Of a stretch of DNA of 64,000 bases, positions 1 to 8,966 are shown in pieces. The stretch covers positions 186,001-250,000 of the forward strand of contig NZ_JARACK010000005.1 in NCBI RefSeq assembly GCF_028767185.1. The letters are read 5' to 3'. The DNA comes from Mangrovimonas aestuarii. GTDB taxonomy: Bacteria; Bacteroidota; Bacteroidia; Flavobacteriales; Flavobacteriaceae. Position 1 is the stretch's first letter. Each line of letters opens with the position of its first letter. A program made the translations under genes and the position numbers. Below the pieces are notes generated by a model. It had not been told where the DNA came from. It saw only the letters and a program-made list of their open reading frames with translations, and ran no database searches.

Positions 1-244
1 CTATACGGGAAGTGAAAAAACAAATCATATGGCCTTCATCAAACCACTTATTGCATATTGCTAAAGCATCTGGATAAACTTCTGCCGTTACCATACGATT
101 TGGTTCCTCATTGGGAATATCATCGCAAATAGTTCCGTCGATATCGATTAAGTAATTCTTTATGCCTTTTGGCAATACTGGACTTACTTTTTCTCCACCT
201 TCTACTTTATCATGCAAAAATTTATCAGCTTCTTCCCGTTTCAT
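1..244 (-). CDS. HAD-superfamily phosphatase, 3' part missing (often annotated phosphoheptose isomerase)
   Basis: This is the N-terminal 81 residues of a gene running off the left window edge. It starts at an ATG whose complement is 242-244 and continues without a stop to base 1. The peptide holds the HAD nucleophile motif DIDGTICDD (Asp34 and Asp36 as the DxD pair), followed near the cut by a segment ending FFTSR that fits HAD motif II. The class is therefore a Mg-dependent phosphohydrolase; the substrate cannot be read. Flavobacterial relatives are often labelled phosphoheptose isomerase, which the HAD motif does not support. It lies 17 bases downstream of the Fe-S protein gene, so it is probably the next gene of that operon. 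Confidence 0.8.
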   Translation of the reverse strand, partial: MKREEADKFLHDKVEGGEKVSPVLPKGIKNYLIDIDGTICDDIPNEEPNRMVTAEVYPDALAICNKWFDEGHMICFFTSRI

Positions 245-261
245 GGCTTTGGCTTTATTTA

Positions 262-1572
262 TTAAGCTTCATCCTTCCAGTTCAATCGATCCATTTGATT
301 GTATGGCCAAGGTGCTCCGTTGTTCTCAATATTACTCATCATATTATTAAGCTCAATTGGTGCTGCAGATTGTTCCATCACCAAATAACGGCGCATATCC
401 AAAATAATAGATAACGGATCAATACTTACAGGACAAGCTTCAACACATGCATTACAAGATGTACATGCCCAAAGCTCTTCTCTAGTGATATAATCGTCTA
501 ATAATTGCTTACCATCATCTTTAAACTCGCCGTTGTTGGCATCTATATTTTTTCCAACTTCTTCAAGTCTGTCGCGAGTATCCATCATAATCTTACGAGG
601 CGACAGCTTTTTACCCGTTTGGTTGGCAGGACATTCACTTGTACAACGTCCACATTCGGTACAGGTATAAGCATTTAATAACTGAACCCAATTAAGGTCC
701 TGAACATCACTAGCTCCAAATTTAGATGGCTCCTCTTCTTCTTCGCTTGGCTCTGGTGCAGCAAAAGGATCGGCATTTGGATCCATCATTAACATTACCT
801 CATTGGTAACAGCTTCTAAATTATCTAATTCTCCTTTTGGTTTAACCTTCCCAAAGTATGTATTTGGAAACGCCAATAAAATATGTAAGTGCTTGGAAAA
901 ATATAGGTAATTAAGGAATACCAAAATCCCCAAAATGTGCAACCACCAAGCAGAACGTTCTATAAAATGAAGTGTTCCTTCCGAAAGCCCTTCAAACAAA
1001 GGAGCTATCAATCCACTAATTACATTACCTGAATTCATTTCCTGAAAATGAACATCTGTGGCATTCATTATAAGAAAGAGTGCCATAAGTACCATTTCGA
1101 AATACAAAATGTAGTTAGCATCATTTTTTGGCCAACTAGTCATTTCTGCTTTCCAAAAACGCTGTAACTTAATAATATTTCTACGAATCCAAAAGATGAC
1201 AACCGATACAAACACTAAGGCTGCAAGAATTTCAAAAGAACCTATTAATACTCCATAAAAAGTTCCCATACCTGAAAAAATACGGTGAGTTCCTAATAAT
1301 CCATCTATGATAATCTCGAGAACTTCTATATTAATTATAATAAAACCGAGGTATACTATAATATGTAGAATACCTGCAACAGGACGGCGTACCATTTTAC
1401 CTTGCCCCAATGCAATTCTTATCATATTTCTCCAACGTTGTTCGGTATTATCACTTACATCGACATCCTTTCCGAGTTTAATATTACGGACAAGTTTTTT
1501 AACGTTCCTGGTAAAATACCCAATGCCTGCAATCAATGCAATGGCAAACAAAATACTAGGTATAAATTTCAT
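262..1572 (-). CDS. Membrane-bound (4Fe-4S) dicluster oxidoreductase, HdrC/DsrK-like
   Basis: The 436-residue protein has an N-terminal membrane part with about five hydrophobic segments (roughly residues 1-230), resembling the gamma-subunit fold of nitrate reductase and DsrM. A cytosolic domain follows with two 4Fe-4S motifs: CTECGRC-x3-CP near residues 304-315 and CTSCNAC-x3-CP near 368-378. An acidic linker (EEEEE near 270) separates the halves. Such proteins pass electrons between a membrane quinone pool and a soluble CCG-domain partner; that partner is not in this window. It sits 20 bases after the MlaD gene, in the same operon. Family assignment is firm, substrate unknown. Confidence 0.88.
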   Translation of the reverse strand: MKFIPSILFAIALIAGIGYFTRNVKKLVRNIKLGKDVDVSDNTEQRWRNMIRIALGQGKMVRRPVAGILHIIVYLGFIIINIEVLEIIIDGLLGTHRIFSGMGTFYGVLIGSFEILAALVFVSVVIFWIRRNIIKLQRFWKAEMTSWPKNDANYILYFEMVLMALFLIMNATDVHFQEMNSGNVISGLIAPLFEGLSEGTLHFIERSAWWLHILGILVFLNYLYFSKHLHILLAFPNTYFGKVKPKGELDNLEAVTNEVMLMMDPNADPFAAPEPSEEEEEPSKFGASDVQDLNWVQLLNAYTCTECGRCTSECPANQTGKKLSPRKIMMDTRDRLEEVGKNIDANNGEFKDDGKQLLDDYITREELWACTSCNACVEACPVSIDPLSIILDMRRYLVMEQSAAPIELNNMMSNIENNGAPWPYNQMDRLNWKDEA

Positions 1573-1592
1573 TGTGGTAAGTTAGATCTTGA

Positions 1593-2555
1593 TTAGTTAT
1601 TGTCTTTTTGTTGATTGTCTTCTGCGTCATAATCTTTAGGTTTTTTTCCAAACATAGAGAAATGCACATAACGTTTAGGATTCAGTTTGAAATCCTGTAA
1701 CAATTCCTCAAGTTGTTTAGACGCCCCTTCTAAATTATCATAAAGGCCTTCTTCCTTAAACAATTTGCCCAATGTACCTTCACCTTGGTCAACAGAGGCT
1801 AATAAACTATTTATATTACCTAAAGTCTGTTCTAAATTATTTACTGTTTGAGTTAAATTCGCATTTGCCAAAGAATCTGCAATGGCGTCAAATTTTCCTG
1901 AAGCCGAATTAAGGTTTCCTAGTGTACCTTGTAGTTGCGCATCTGTACTCTTAATGAACTTATTTAAAGAATATGAAGTTGCTTGAAACGAACTCATAGT
2001 TACCTCTAAACCAGCAATACCAGCCTTTATATTATTTTTGGTTGTATCATCAAAAACATCATTAATATTCATTAAAAGACTATCAGCACTTACCATAGCT
2101 GACTCTATTTTTTCTTGTAATGGAGTCAACTGTTGGTTAACCAAATCACTCAAACCTGGCTTTACAGCTCCTTCCAAACTATCACCATTTTCAGCTATTT
2201 CGGCATCGTCAAATGCTGGAACAATAGCTATAGCCTTACCTCCTATCAAACCATTTTCGTAAAGCTCTGCTTTACTGTTTTTAGAAAACTGGAAATCAGT
2301 ATCTACAAGGAGACTTACTTTTAATTTTCCTGAGCCATCATCAGCAAATGAAATATCTAATACCTTACCTACGTTGAGACCATTAATGGTTACAGGGGTA
2401 GATTTCCCTATACCTTCAACATTATCATAATAAGTATAATATGTACTATCGTTATTAAGTAGATTTTTCCCCTTTAGAAAGCTAAATCCGAATATAAAAA
2501 AAATGATGCCCGTGATAACAAGAATGGCTGTTTTGACTTCTCTGGTTAGTTTCAA
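1593..2555 (-). CDS. MlaD/MCE-family lipid-transport substrate-binding protein
   Basis: The 320-residue protein has a single N-terminal membrane anchor (residues 8-26, ending FSFLKG) and then an MCE domain at about 35-115. The domain signature includes YYDNVEGIGKSTPVTINGLN and a later ENGLIGGKAIAI. Residues 130-290 are rich in predicted helix and coiled coil, as in other single-MCE proteins that form periplasmic rings. MCE proteins carry phospholipids between inner and outer membranes with MlaE/MlaF-type partners, which are not in this window. It lies 55 bases downstream of the amidase gene and 20 bases upstream of the Fe-S protein. An internal promoter is possible (2579-2586). Confidence 0.92.
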   Translation of the reverse strand: MKLTREVKTAILVITGIIFFIFGFSFLKGKNLLNNDSTYYTYYDNVEGIGKSTPVTINGLNVGKVLDISFADDGSGKLKVSLLVDTDFQFSKNSKAELYENGLIGGKAIAIVPAFDDAEIAENGDSLEGAVKPGLSDLVNQQLTPLQEKIESAMVSADSLLMNINDVFDDTTKNNIKAGIAGLEVTMSSFQATSYSLNKFIKSTDAQLQGTLGNLNSASGKFDAIADSLANANLTQTVNNLEQTLGNINSLLASVDQGEGTLGKLFKEEGLYDNLEGASKQLEELLQDFKLNPKRYVHFSMFGKKPKDYDAEDNQQKDNN

Positions 2556-2578
2556 AGCAAAGTTATTTTGTTAACAAA

Positions 2579-2586
2579 CAAAATTA
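2579..2586 (-). promoter_or_regulatory. Possible -7 element for the MlaD gene
   Basis: Read on the minus strand this is TAATTTTG, matching the Bacteroidota -7 consensus TAnnTTTG. It ends 23 bases before the ATG at 2555. No clear -33 TTG lies at the expected distance, so the call is weak. Confidence 0.3.
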
Positions 2587-2610
2587 GAAATAAAATTAGA
2601 AAGAATGAAT

Positions 2611-3735
2611 CTATTTAGAAGATGATTTCAAAGCCTCATCCAAACTGACAGCTTTTCCATCTTTAAAAGCCACTACAAAACAAGTATCGTACCCTTTCTT
2701 CTTGGCTTGTTCGTGCATTTGTTTTATTTGATTATAATCTGATGTGTATCCATAATAATATTTATAAAGACCATCAACCTTTTCTCTAGACATATGTTTA
2801 AGTCCCTTAAAGTTATATGGTTTTGGATCAAGCATTTTTGAACTGGCAGCAATCTGCACTTTAAATACTACATTATTATATATCTCAGGCAATCCACTAT
2901 TAGGAAGCTCATCGTCCTCAATCATGTTTGCATAGACTTCCTCACCCATATTCTGATCCAAAACTTTTTTATAGCTCAAAATTGCATTCTCTATGGAATT
3001 TGCCATTTTTTGCTGTCCACTCCAAGAATTAAGGAACACTCCCTCCTTTTTATAAGTTAAAAAACCTAATTCAATCAAAACACTTGGCATATAAGTATTA
3101 TGAAGCACCCAAAACCCCGCTTGCTTTACCCCTCTAGAGTTGCGCTTCAAGTTGGTAGTGAAATTTTTCTCTATATAACTTGCCAATTCAATACTTTGGT
3201 CAAGATACTCTTCTTGCATCAATGTTAGGCCTATGAGTGATTGCGGAGAATTAGGATCAAACCCATCATAATGCTTTTCGTAATCTTTCTCTAAAAAGAT
3301 AACCTCGTTCTCTTTCTTTGCTACCTCAAAATTCTTACTGTTAGCATGCAGCCCAAGTACAAAAGTTTCTGTACCGTGTGCACTAGAGTTGTGCGAGTTA
3401 CAATGTATTGAAACAAACAAATCGGCATCTGCTTTATTTGCTATAGCAGCCCGTTCACGAAGTTCTATAAACACATCTGTTTCCCTTGTATAGATAACCT
3501 TTATATCCTTGTTTTTTTCTAGCGCTTTTCCTACAGCTAAAACAACCTTTAGAGCAATATCTTTTTCTTTAAAACCATTGCCCAAATTCCCGGGATCATT
3601 CCCTCCATGGCCAGCGTCTAAAACCACAACAAATTTTTCTGAATTTGCTTGGGAAAAAACTGAACTAACAGGAATTGAGACAAGTAGAACTAATAGGGCT
3701 ATAGGTGTATAAATTAGTTTAGGTATCATAGGCAA
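2611..3735 (-). CDS. N-acetylmuramoyl-L-alanine amidase (Amidase_3, AmiC type)
   Basis: The 374-residue exported hydrolase cleaves the amide bond between MurNAc and the stem peptide of peptidoglycan. An N-terminal signal peptide (about residues 1-29, ending VFSQA) is followed by an Amidase_3 catalytic domain (about 34-255). Its zinc-site motifs are visible: VVLDAGHGGNDPG (first His), a Glu in GFKEKDIAL, SIHCNSHN (second His), and the catalytic Glu of SVLIELGF. The last 80 residues resemble the SPOR-like tail seen in Bacteroidota amidases. It is the first gene of the minus-strand operon and is divergent from lptD, so two envelope genes share this intergenic region. Confidence 0.94.
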   Translation of the reverse strand: MPMIPKLIYTPIALLVLLVSIPVSSVFSQANSEKFVVVLDAGHGGNDPGNLGNGFKEKDIALKVVLAVGKALEKNKDIKVIYTRETDVFIELRERAAIANKADADLFVSIHCNSHNSSAHGTETFVLGLHANSKNFEVAKKENEVIFLEKDYEKHYDGFDPNSPQSLIGLTLMQEEYLDQSIELASYIEKNFTTNLKRNSRGVKQAGFWVLHNTYMPSVLIELGFLTYKKEGVFLNSWSGQQKMANSIENAILSYKKVLDQNMGEEVYANMIEDDELPNSGLPEIYNNVVFKVQIAASSKMLDPKPYNFKGLKHMSREKVDGLYKYYYGYTSDYNQIKQMHEQAKKKGYDTCFVVAFKDGKAVSLDEALKSSSK

Positions 3736-3867
3736 TATAACTGCAATTGAGGGTATTTAGTATAAATTCTATTTTTTCGTTAAAAAGGATTGGCGACAAA
3801 AAAATATATGTAATTTTGGCTTTTTCAAAAACCGAGCCATACTTTTACAAAAATACACTTAAAAGCA

Positions 3868-6567
3868 TTGCGTACAAACTACTTTCAAATACTTTTTGCT
3901 GTAAGTTTTACAGTGTTTATCAACACTTTCGGCTTTGCTCAAGAATTACCTTCCAAAGGTGGTGAGGTAAAACCCCGACAAGAAAAAGATAGCCTAAACC
4001 TAAACGTAAGTGACCTCGCCGAAATTTCTACGAATGAAAGAGACCAAGATTCTACCGTTCAAGATAGCGTAAAGCCCAAGAAAGGCTTTTTAACAGATAT
4101 TGTAAATTACAGCGCATCTGACTACACTTCTTTTAACCGAAAGGAACAAAAACTATATCTTTATAACGAAGCTCAAATCCAATATCAGGATATGGACATT
4201 AAGTCAGGTGTTATCGTTATTGATTATAACAAAAAAGAAGTTTATGCCGGTAGAATAAAGGATTCTTTAGGGGAATACTCCCAAGCACCTGTATTTACTC
4301 AAGGAAGTAACGTAGTTGAGCCAGATTCCATCCGTTTTAATTACGAAACCAAGAAAGCCATTATTTTCAATTCACAAACCGAACAAAACGATTTTCACAT
4401 TACTGCCCCCATAACCAAAAAAGAAAACGACTCAGTAATTTTTATGAGTAAAGCGAGGTTCACAACCTCAAAAACGCCTGAAGACCCCGAGTATTATTTT
4501 CAGACAAATAAAATCAAGTTCGTTCCTAAAAAGAAAATTGTAGTAGGACCAACAAACATGGTTATTGCCAACGTACCAACTCCAGTGGGAATCCCATTTG
4601 GTTTTTTCCCTTTAACAGACAAACAAACCTCTGGGGTAATTATCCCAACTTTTGGGGAGCAAAATTCAAGAGGCTACTTTTTACAAAATGGAGGATATTA
4701 TTTTGCCGTTAGTGATTATTTTGATTTTGCTACTCTTGGAGATTATTATACCAATGGAAGCTATGGCCTTAGATTGGAGAGTAATTATGCAAAACGATAC
4801 AGATACAGAGGGAACTTAAGCTTTAGGTATGAAAACTTGATCGATAGCGAACGTGGTTTTCCAGATTACAGCAAGAGTACTATTTATAACATAAGGTGGT
4901 CACACAATCAAGATGCCAAAGCGAATCCAAGTTCGAGACTCTCTGCATCGGTTAACTTTGGTAGTAGTAAGTATTACCAAACCTCTATTAACCAAACTAA
5001 TGCTCCTAACTTCTTGAATAATACAATGCAGTCTACAGTCTCCTACAACAAGAGCTTTCAAGGTGAACCTCAAGTAAACTTTGCTGTTACTGCTAGCCAC
5101 CAACAAAATACCAATACAGAAGATATAAACATGACACTTCCTTCAGTTCAAGGTAGTGTAAGCAATATGTTTCCGTTTGCTCCAAAAAATGGAATAAAAA
5201 AGGGGATTATTCAAAACATTAGGTTTCAATATAACCTTAAAGCCGATAACCGCATTGAAACAACCGATTCATTATTCTTTAAAAAACAAATGTTTGACGA
5301 CGCTCGTGCCGGAATACAACACAACATTCCTATAAGCACCAACTTTAAAGTCTTTAAACACTTCAGTGTAACTGCTGGCACAAACTTTCAAGAAAATTGG
5401 GTTTTTAAAACTACCAAAGAATACTACGAACAAGAAATTGATAGTATTGTTAGGGAAGATGTTAAAGGCTTTGACTCCTACAGAACATACAACTTCAATA
5501 CTAGCGTAGGTACGACCATTTATGGTATGTTCCCTTTTAAGACTAAAGACAATAACCCGAAGATTCAGGCTATTCGCCATGTAATGCGTCCATCAGTGAG
5601 CTATAACATTAATCCTTCGTTTGATGAATATTACGATTCTTATGAAGTTATTGATGCTGATGGCACCACAATTAAAGAAGAATATACCCGTTTCCAGAAC
5701 TCAATATTTGGCACTCCAAACAGAACCTATTCAAGCGCAATTGGATTAGGTCTTTCTAATAACATTGAAGCCAAGATAAGGGACAAGGACAGTACGGCTA
5801 CCGAGGCTAAAAAAACTACCTTACTTAATAACCTAAATTTCTCAACTTCATACAACTTAGCCGCCGATTCTCTACGTTGGAGCTCATTAAGGATGACAGG
5901 GGGTACCCAAATATTGGACAATAAAATGAGTATTAACTTTAATGCTACAATGGATCCTTATGCTTTGGACAATAACAATAAACGTATTGACAAATTCAAT
6001 ATTGATAATGGGGGTAGCTTGTTTCGCTTAACTCAAGCTAATATCACAATGAACTACACTCTTTCAAGTGACTTATTCAAGGAAAGCGACGAGGATAAAC
6101 GTGGTATAGATGAAAACGTACGAAGTGGTGGACGAGATGATAATTTATTTGGAGTTTCCCAAGACTATTCAGATCACCGCACCTTTGGTGATGATGAAGA
6201 CGAGGAGGAAGAACCTACCGAATTATATAAGTCGAAAATACCTTGGTCGCTCAGGTTAGCCTATGCCGTGAATTATGCAAATTCAACAAGACAAAATGAA
6301 ATTTCATCACACTCATTAATGTTCTCTGGTGATATTGAATTATCTCCAAGATGGACAGTTGGCGCGTCGTCTGGTTACGATTTTAAAAACAAAGGATTCA
6401 CCTATACACAATTACGATTTGAACGTGACTTATTAAGTTGGCGTATGAACTTTAGCTGGGTACCATTTAGTTCGAGAAAATCGTGGTATTTCTTTATTGG
6501 GATTAAATCCAGCATGTTAAAAGATATTAAATACGATAAGCGCCGTCAACCAGATCAACGTTTGTAA
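3868..6567 (+). CDS. lptD: LPS-assembly outer-membrane protein LptD (OstA family)
   Basis: The 899-residue protein is of Bacteroidota LptD type. A signal peptide (about 1-24, ending GFAQ) precedes an OstA/LptA-like jelly-roll domain (about 80-240) that includes LYLYNEAQIQYQDMDIKSGV. A large beta-barrel follows (about 250-890) with many aromatic, alternating segments. LptD inserts lipopolysaccharide into the outer leaflet of the outer membrane. An acidic insert (DDEDEEEEP near 775) probably marks a loop. The only start that keeps the full signal peptide is TTG at 3868; no in-frame ATG lies upstream. RidA follows 31 bases downstream of its stop. Confidence 0.9.
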   Translation: MRTNYFQILFAVSFTVFINTFGFAQELPSKGGEVKPRQEKDSLNLNVSDLAEISTNERDQDSTVQDSVKPKKGFLTDIVNYSASDYTSFNRKEQKLYLYNEAQIQYQDMDIKSGVIVIDYNKKEVYAGRIKDSLGEYSQAPVFTQGSNVVEPDSIRFNYETKKAIIFNSQTEQNDFHITAPITKKENDSVIFMSKARFTTSKTPEDPEYYFQTNKIKFVPKKKIVVGPTNMVIANVPTPVGIPFGFFPLTDKQTSGVIIPTFGEQNSRGYFLQNGGYYFAVSDYFDFATLGDYYTNGSYGLRLESNYAKRYRYRGNLSFRYENLIDSERGFPDYSKSTIYNIRWSHNQDAKANPSSRLSASVNFGSSKYYQTSINQTNAPNFLNNTMQSTVSYNKSFQGEPQVNFAVTASHQQNTNTEDINMTLPSVQGSVSNMFPFAPKNGIKKGIIQNIRFQYNLKADNRIETTDSLFFKKQMFDDARAGIQHNIPISTNFKVFKHFSVTAGTNFQENWVFKTTKEYYEQEIDSIVREDVKGFDSYRTYNFNTSVGTTIYGMFPFKTKDNNPKIQAIRHVMRPSVSYNINPSFDEYYDSYEVIDADGTTIKEEYTRFQNSIFGTPNRTYSSAIGLGLSNNIEAKIRDKDSTATEAKKTTLLNNLNFSTSYNLAADSLRWSSLRMTGGTQILDNKMSINFNATMDPYALDNNNKRIDKFNIDNGGSLFRLTQANITMNYTLSSDLFKESDEDKRGIDENVRSGGRDDNLFGVSQDYSDHRTFGDDEDEEEEPTELYKSKIPWSLRLAYAVNYANSTRQNEISSHSLMFSGDIELSPRWTVGASSGYDFKNKGFTYTQLRFERDLLSWRMNFSWVPFSSRKSWYFFIGIKSSMLKDIKYDKRRQPDQRL

Positions 6568-6598
6568 TAATATATTCTATTAAAACCTGTTGTATATC

Positions 6599-6982
6599 AT
6601 GAAAACTATCATCAATACTACCAACGCCCCTGCTCCTATTGGGCCTTATAATCAAGCCGTACTTGTAGGCAATATGCTTTACACTTCTGGACAAATTGCT
6701 ATAAATCCAACAAGCGGTAATCTGGTACAAGATGACATTCAAACCGAAACAAAACAGGTTATGGAGAATCTTAAAGCCGTTTTGACTGAAGCTGGGATGA
6801 CTTTTGAAAACGTTATCAAGTCAACAATTTTCATTAGCGATATGAATAACTTCTCAAAAATAAATGAGGTTTATGCTACCTATTTTAATGAAGCTACTGC
6901 CCCTGCCCGTGAGACAGTAGAGGTGGCCAACCTACCAAAATTTGTCAATGTAGAAATAAGTGTTATAGCTGTTAAAGGATAA
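6599..6982 (+). CDS. ridA: RidA family reactive-intermediate deaminase
   Basis: The protein is 127 residues from ATG 6599; an in-frame TTG three codons upstream is less likely. RidA proteins hydrolyse 2-aminoacrylate and related enamine/imine products of PLP enzymes to 2-keto acids in the cytosol. Family features are APIGPYNQAV near the N-terminus, LYTSGQIAINP, and the C-terminal stretch APARETVEVANLPK, which contains the conserved Arg that binds the substrate carboxylate. Length is typical for the family. It follows lptD by about 30 bases on the same strand and is probably co-transcribed with it. Confidence 0.94.
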   Translation: MKTIINTTNAPAPIGPYNQAVLVGNMLYTSGQIAINPTSGNLVQDDIQTETKQVMENLKAVLTEAGMTFENVIKSTIFISDMNNFSKINEVYATYFNEATAPARETVEVANLPKFVNVEISVIAVKG

Positions 6983-7029
6983 TATTTTTCCCTTTAGATT
7001 TAGGCAAATCTTCTCATTTAGAGTTAATA

Positions 7030-7056
7030 CTTATTTATTTTCACTGAATAAATAAG
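7030..7056. repeat. AT-only 10-bp inverted repeat upstream of the CHAD gene
   Basis: CTTATTTATT (7030-7039) pairs perfectly with AATAAATAAG (7047-7056) across a 7-base loop. It lies between ridA and the CHAD gene. It could be a weak transcript end or a protein-binding site; the sequence alone does not decide. Confidence 0.35.
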
Positions 7057-7143
7057 ACTGCTGAAGACATTCAAAATGAATTATTCAAAGCTTTTGTTTA
7101 ACTCGTTTGTTTTTTGGATATTAACATGTAGTCTCAACACTTT

Positions 7144-8034
7144 ATGGAAAATACATTTTCAACAAACGAAGCCATTGGTATAGAACTCACAAAAGCCTTG
7201 CAACTAGAATATAAAGCAGCTCTTGTACTTTTAAGTTCCTCCACAAATGAGAATCTTCACAATGTAGTACATGAAGTTAGAAAATGTTTTAAAAAGATTA
7301 GGGCTCTATTACGCCTAATCCGATATGTGTTTCCTGAGTATAAGTCTTATAATAGAAGTTTTAGGGATTTTGGTAGAACATTTGCTCAAATTAGAGATGC
7401 CTCTGCCATGATTGAAGCAATCGACCTTTTGTATCTTGAACAAAATAATAAACTAAGTAAAGAAACATTCGACGCGTTTCGAGAGTCTCTTATTACTTTT
7501 CGGAAACAATTTGAAGATACATATTTCAAACATCTTGGTATAGTAAAAACACTAGACAGTTATGCTTTGGAGTGCTCAACTAAACTAAATGTGTTGCAAA
7601 TACAAAACCTATCGTTCCAGTCAGTTTTACTTGGTGTAAAAAAAGTTTATAGCCGTGGCAGGGAAGCCTATAAACTTTGTAAGCATATAAAAAGTACTGA
7701 AAACTTTCACAATTGGAGAAAACGCGTTAAGTATCTAGGATATCAATTTCGATTTTTAAATCCAATTTGGCCAGGCTTTTTAACTCTCTGGGAAAATGAA
7801 TTACATAAACTCTCAGATCTTTTGGGACATGATAGAGATTTATATTTAATAACCATTTTCATGATTGAAAGCAATCACGCATTAGATTTTGAACATGTAT
7901 CCGAACTGACTAACCTTATAAAAGATCTTCGTAAAAAAATGCAAGACGAAAGCCTTATTTTAGGAAAGAGGCTCTACCACTTAAAATCTAACGATTTTGT
8001 TTCCCTTATAAATTCCTCACAAAACAATTTTTAA
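7144..8034 (+). CDS. CHAD domain protein (putative polyphosphate-binding)
   Basis: The 296-residue, mostly helical, basic protein is made of one CHAD domain. Both halves of the domain show the expected conserved basic helices: HEVRKCFKKIRALLRLIR near 39-56 and FHNWRKRVKYLGYQFRFL near 188-205, plus a DRDL motif near 233. CHAD domains are known to bind inorganic polyphosphate through such basic surfaces. They are often fused to CYTH phosphatases or sit beside polyphosphate kinase, but here the domain stands alone and no polyphosphate gene is within the window. There is no signal peptide, so the protein is cytosolic. Confidence 0.85.
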   Translation: MENTFSTNEAIGIELTKALQLEYKAALVLLSSSTNENLHNVVHEVRKCFKKIRALLRLIRYVFPEYKSYNRSFRDFGRTFAQIRDASAMIEAIDLLYLEQNNKLSKETFDAFRESLITFRKQFEDTYFKHLGIVKTLDSYALECSTKLNVLQIQNLSFQSVLLGVKKVYSRGREAYKLCKHIKSTENFHNWRKRVKYLGYQFRFLNPIWPGFLTLWENELHKLSDLLGHDRDLYLITIFMIESNHALDFEHVSELTNLIKDLRKKMQDESLILGKRLYHLKSNDFVSLINSSQNNF

Positions 8035-8494
8035 TAATGAAAATAAAATACACATACATTAATATCTACAAGAATTAGGACATTCTTTTATCCCCTAACC
8101 GTTACTTTTGTCTCAGCTTAAAAAACACGCTAATAATCAATATGTTAATTTATTATTAACTAACATCTAAACCTCTTCTAGCACCGTATCTATATTAAAA
8201 TGAATTGCCCAAATGATTTTAATTTTTATCGCGATGTCGAAATATTATTTTCATACGTGGTAAGTCAAAAGTTCTTTAAAAATCCTTTGTAATCCTTAGA
8301 GTTGCTTTATGTAGATTATTTGAATACTATCATCGAATTAGTGTCTTAATCCATTTGGGATTGGTGAAAAATTCCATATATTAAAAAAGCAAAAATAGTG
8401 TATTTGGTTCAAGCCCTTCTTGAATCTTCACCCAAGATACACCCTTAGCAAAGTTTTTTTACAATACTTAGTTTATTCGTAAAATGTTTCCCTT
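8035..8494. other. 460-base gene-free spacer
   Basis: No open reading frame with coding character was found on either strand. The stretch is strongly AT-rich. TACTTTTG at 8103-8110 matches the TAnnTTTG consensus but is almost 400 bases from the next gene. A long leader for the following small gene is possible but unsupported. Confidence 0.5.
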
Positions 8495-8812
8495 ATGGGA
8501 AATCTCAAGCATATGTATAATCTTAAAACAAATATTGATATGAAAGCATTTATCACTTTAAAAAACCAAATCGATGATGGATCTGCAAAGACCATCACTT
8601 CAAACCTAACCGAATTTTCTTCAATCAGCAATGTAAAAGTTGACAAAACTAAATCGGCAATATCTTTCAACTACGGAAATGCAGACGAAGCATTAGACAT
8701 GAAACGTAAATTAACTGCTTTAGGATTTAGTCTTGCTGAAGGAGCTTTATCACTTATTGGAAATAAAAAGAGTTCAGATAGGTTCAGATCAAGAAAAGCT
8801 GTGATTCAATGA
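8495..8812 (+). CDS. Small orphan protein, possible HMA-like fold without metal site
   Basis: The longest reading is 105 residues from ATG 8495. In-frame ATGs at 8513 and 8540 give 99 and 90 residues, and the last (MKAFITLKNQ) may be the true start. I do not recognise the family with certainty. The pattern of a helix, then a strand around SNVKVDKTKSAISFNY, then ALDMKRKLTALGF recalls the beta-alpha-beta order of heavy-metal-associated domains, but the CxxC metal motif is absent and the protein has no Cys. The C-terminus is basic (SSDRFRSRKAVIQ). A strong hairpin follows the stop. The DUF302 gene downstream is on the same strand but separated by that hairpin. Confidence 0.55.
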   Translation: MGNLKHMYNLKTNIDMKAFITLKNQIDDGSAKTITSNLTEFSSISNVKVDKTKSAISFNYGNADEALDMKRKLTALGFSLAEGALSLIGNKKSSDRFRSRKAVIQ

Positions 8813-8820
8813 AGAATATC

Positions 8821-8865
8821 ATAAGTTCCTTTTGATTGCAAATTCAAAAGGAACTTATTATTTTG
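8821..8865 (+). terminator. 15-bp perfect hairpin after the small orphan
   Basis: ATAAGTTCCTTTTGA (8821-8835) is perfectly complementary to TCAAAAGGAACTTAT (8844-8858) with an 8-base loop. A T-rich run (TATTTTG) follows. It begins 8 bases after the stop codon, fitting a rho-independent terminator with a modest U-tract. Confidence 0.7.
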
Positions 8866-8966
8866 AATTCCCTATTAGAGTTTAGAGCCTCATTTAAGTC
8901 CAGTTGCTATTCCTACTTTATTTGTTATTTGTATTTTTAAGTTCATCAAAATAACACATATACTCG

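Noticed and set aside
5272-5580. 102-codon minus-strand frame inside lptD
   Set aside because: It is the antisense shadow of the barrel region; composition follows the opposite strand.
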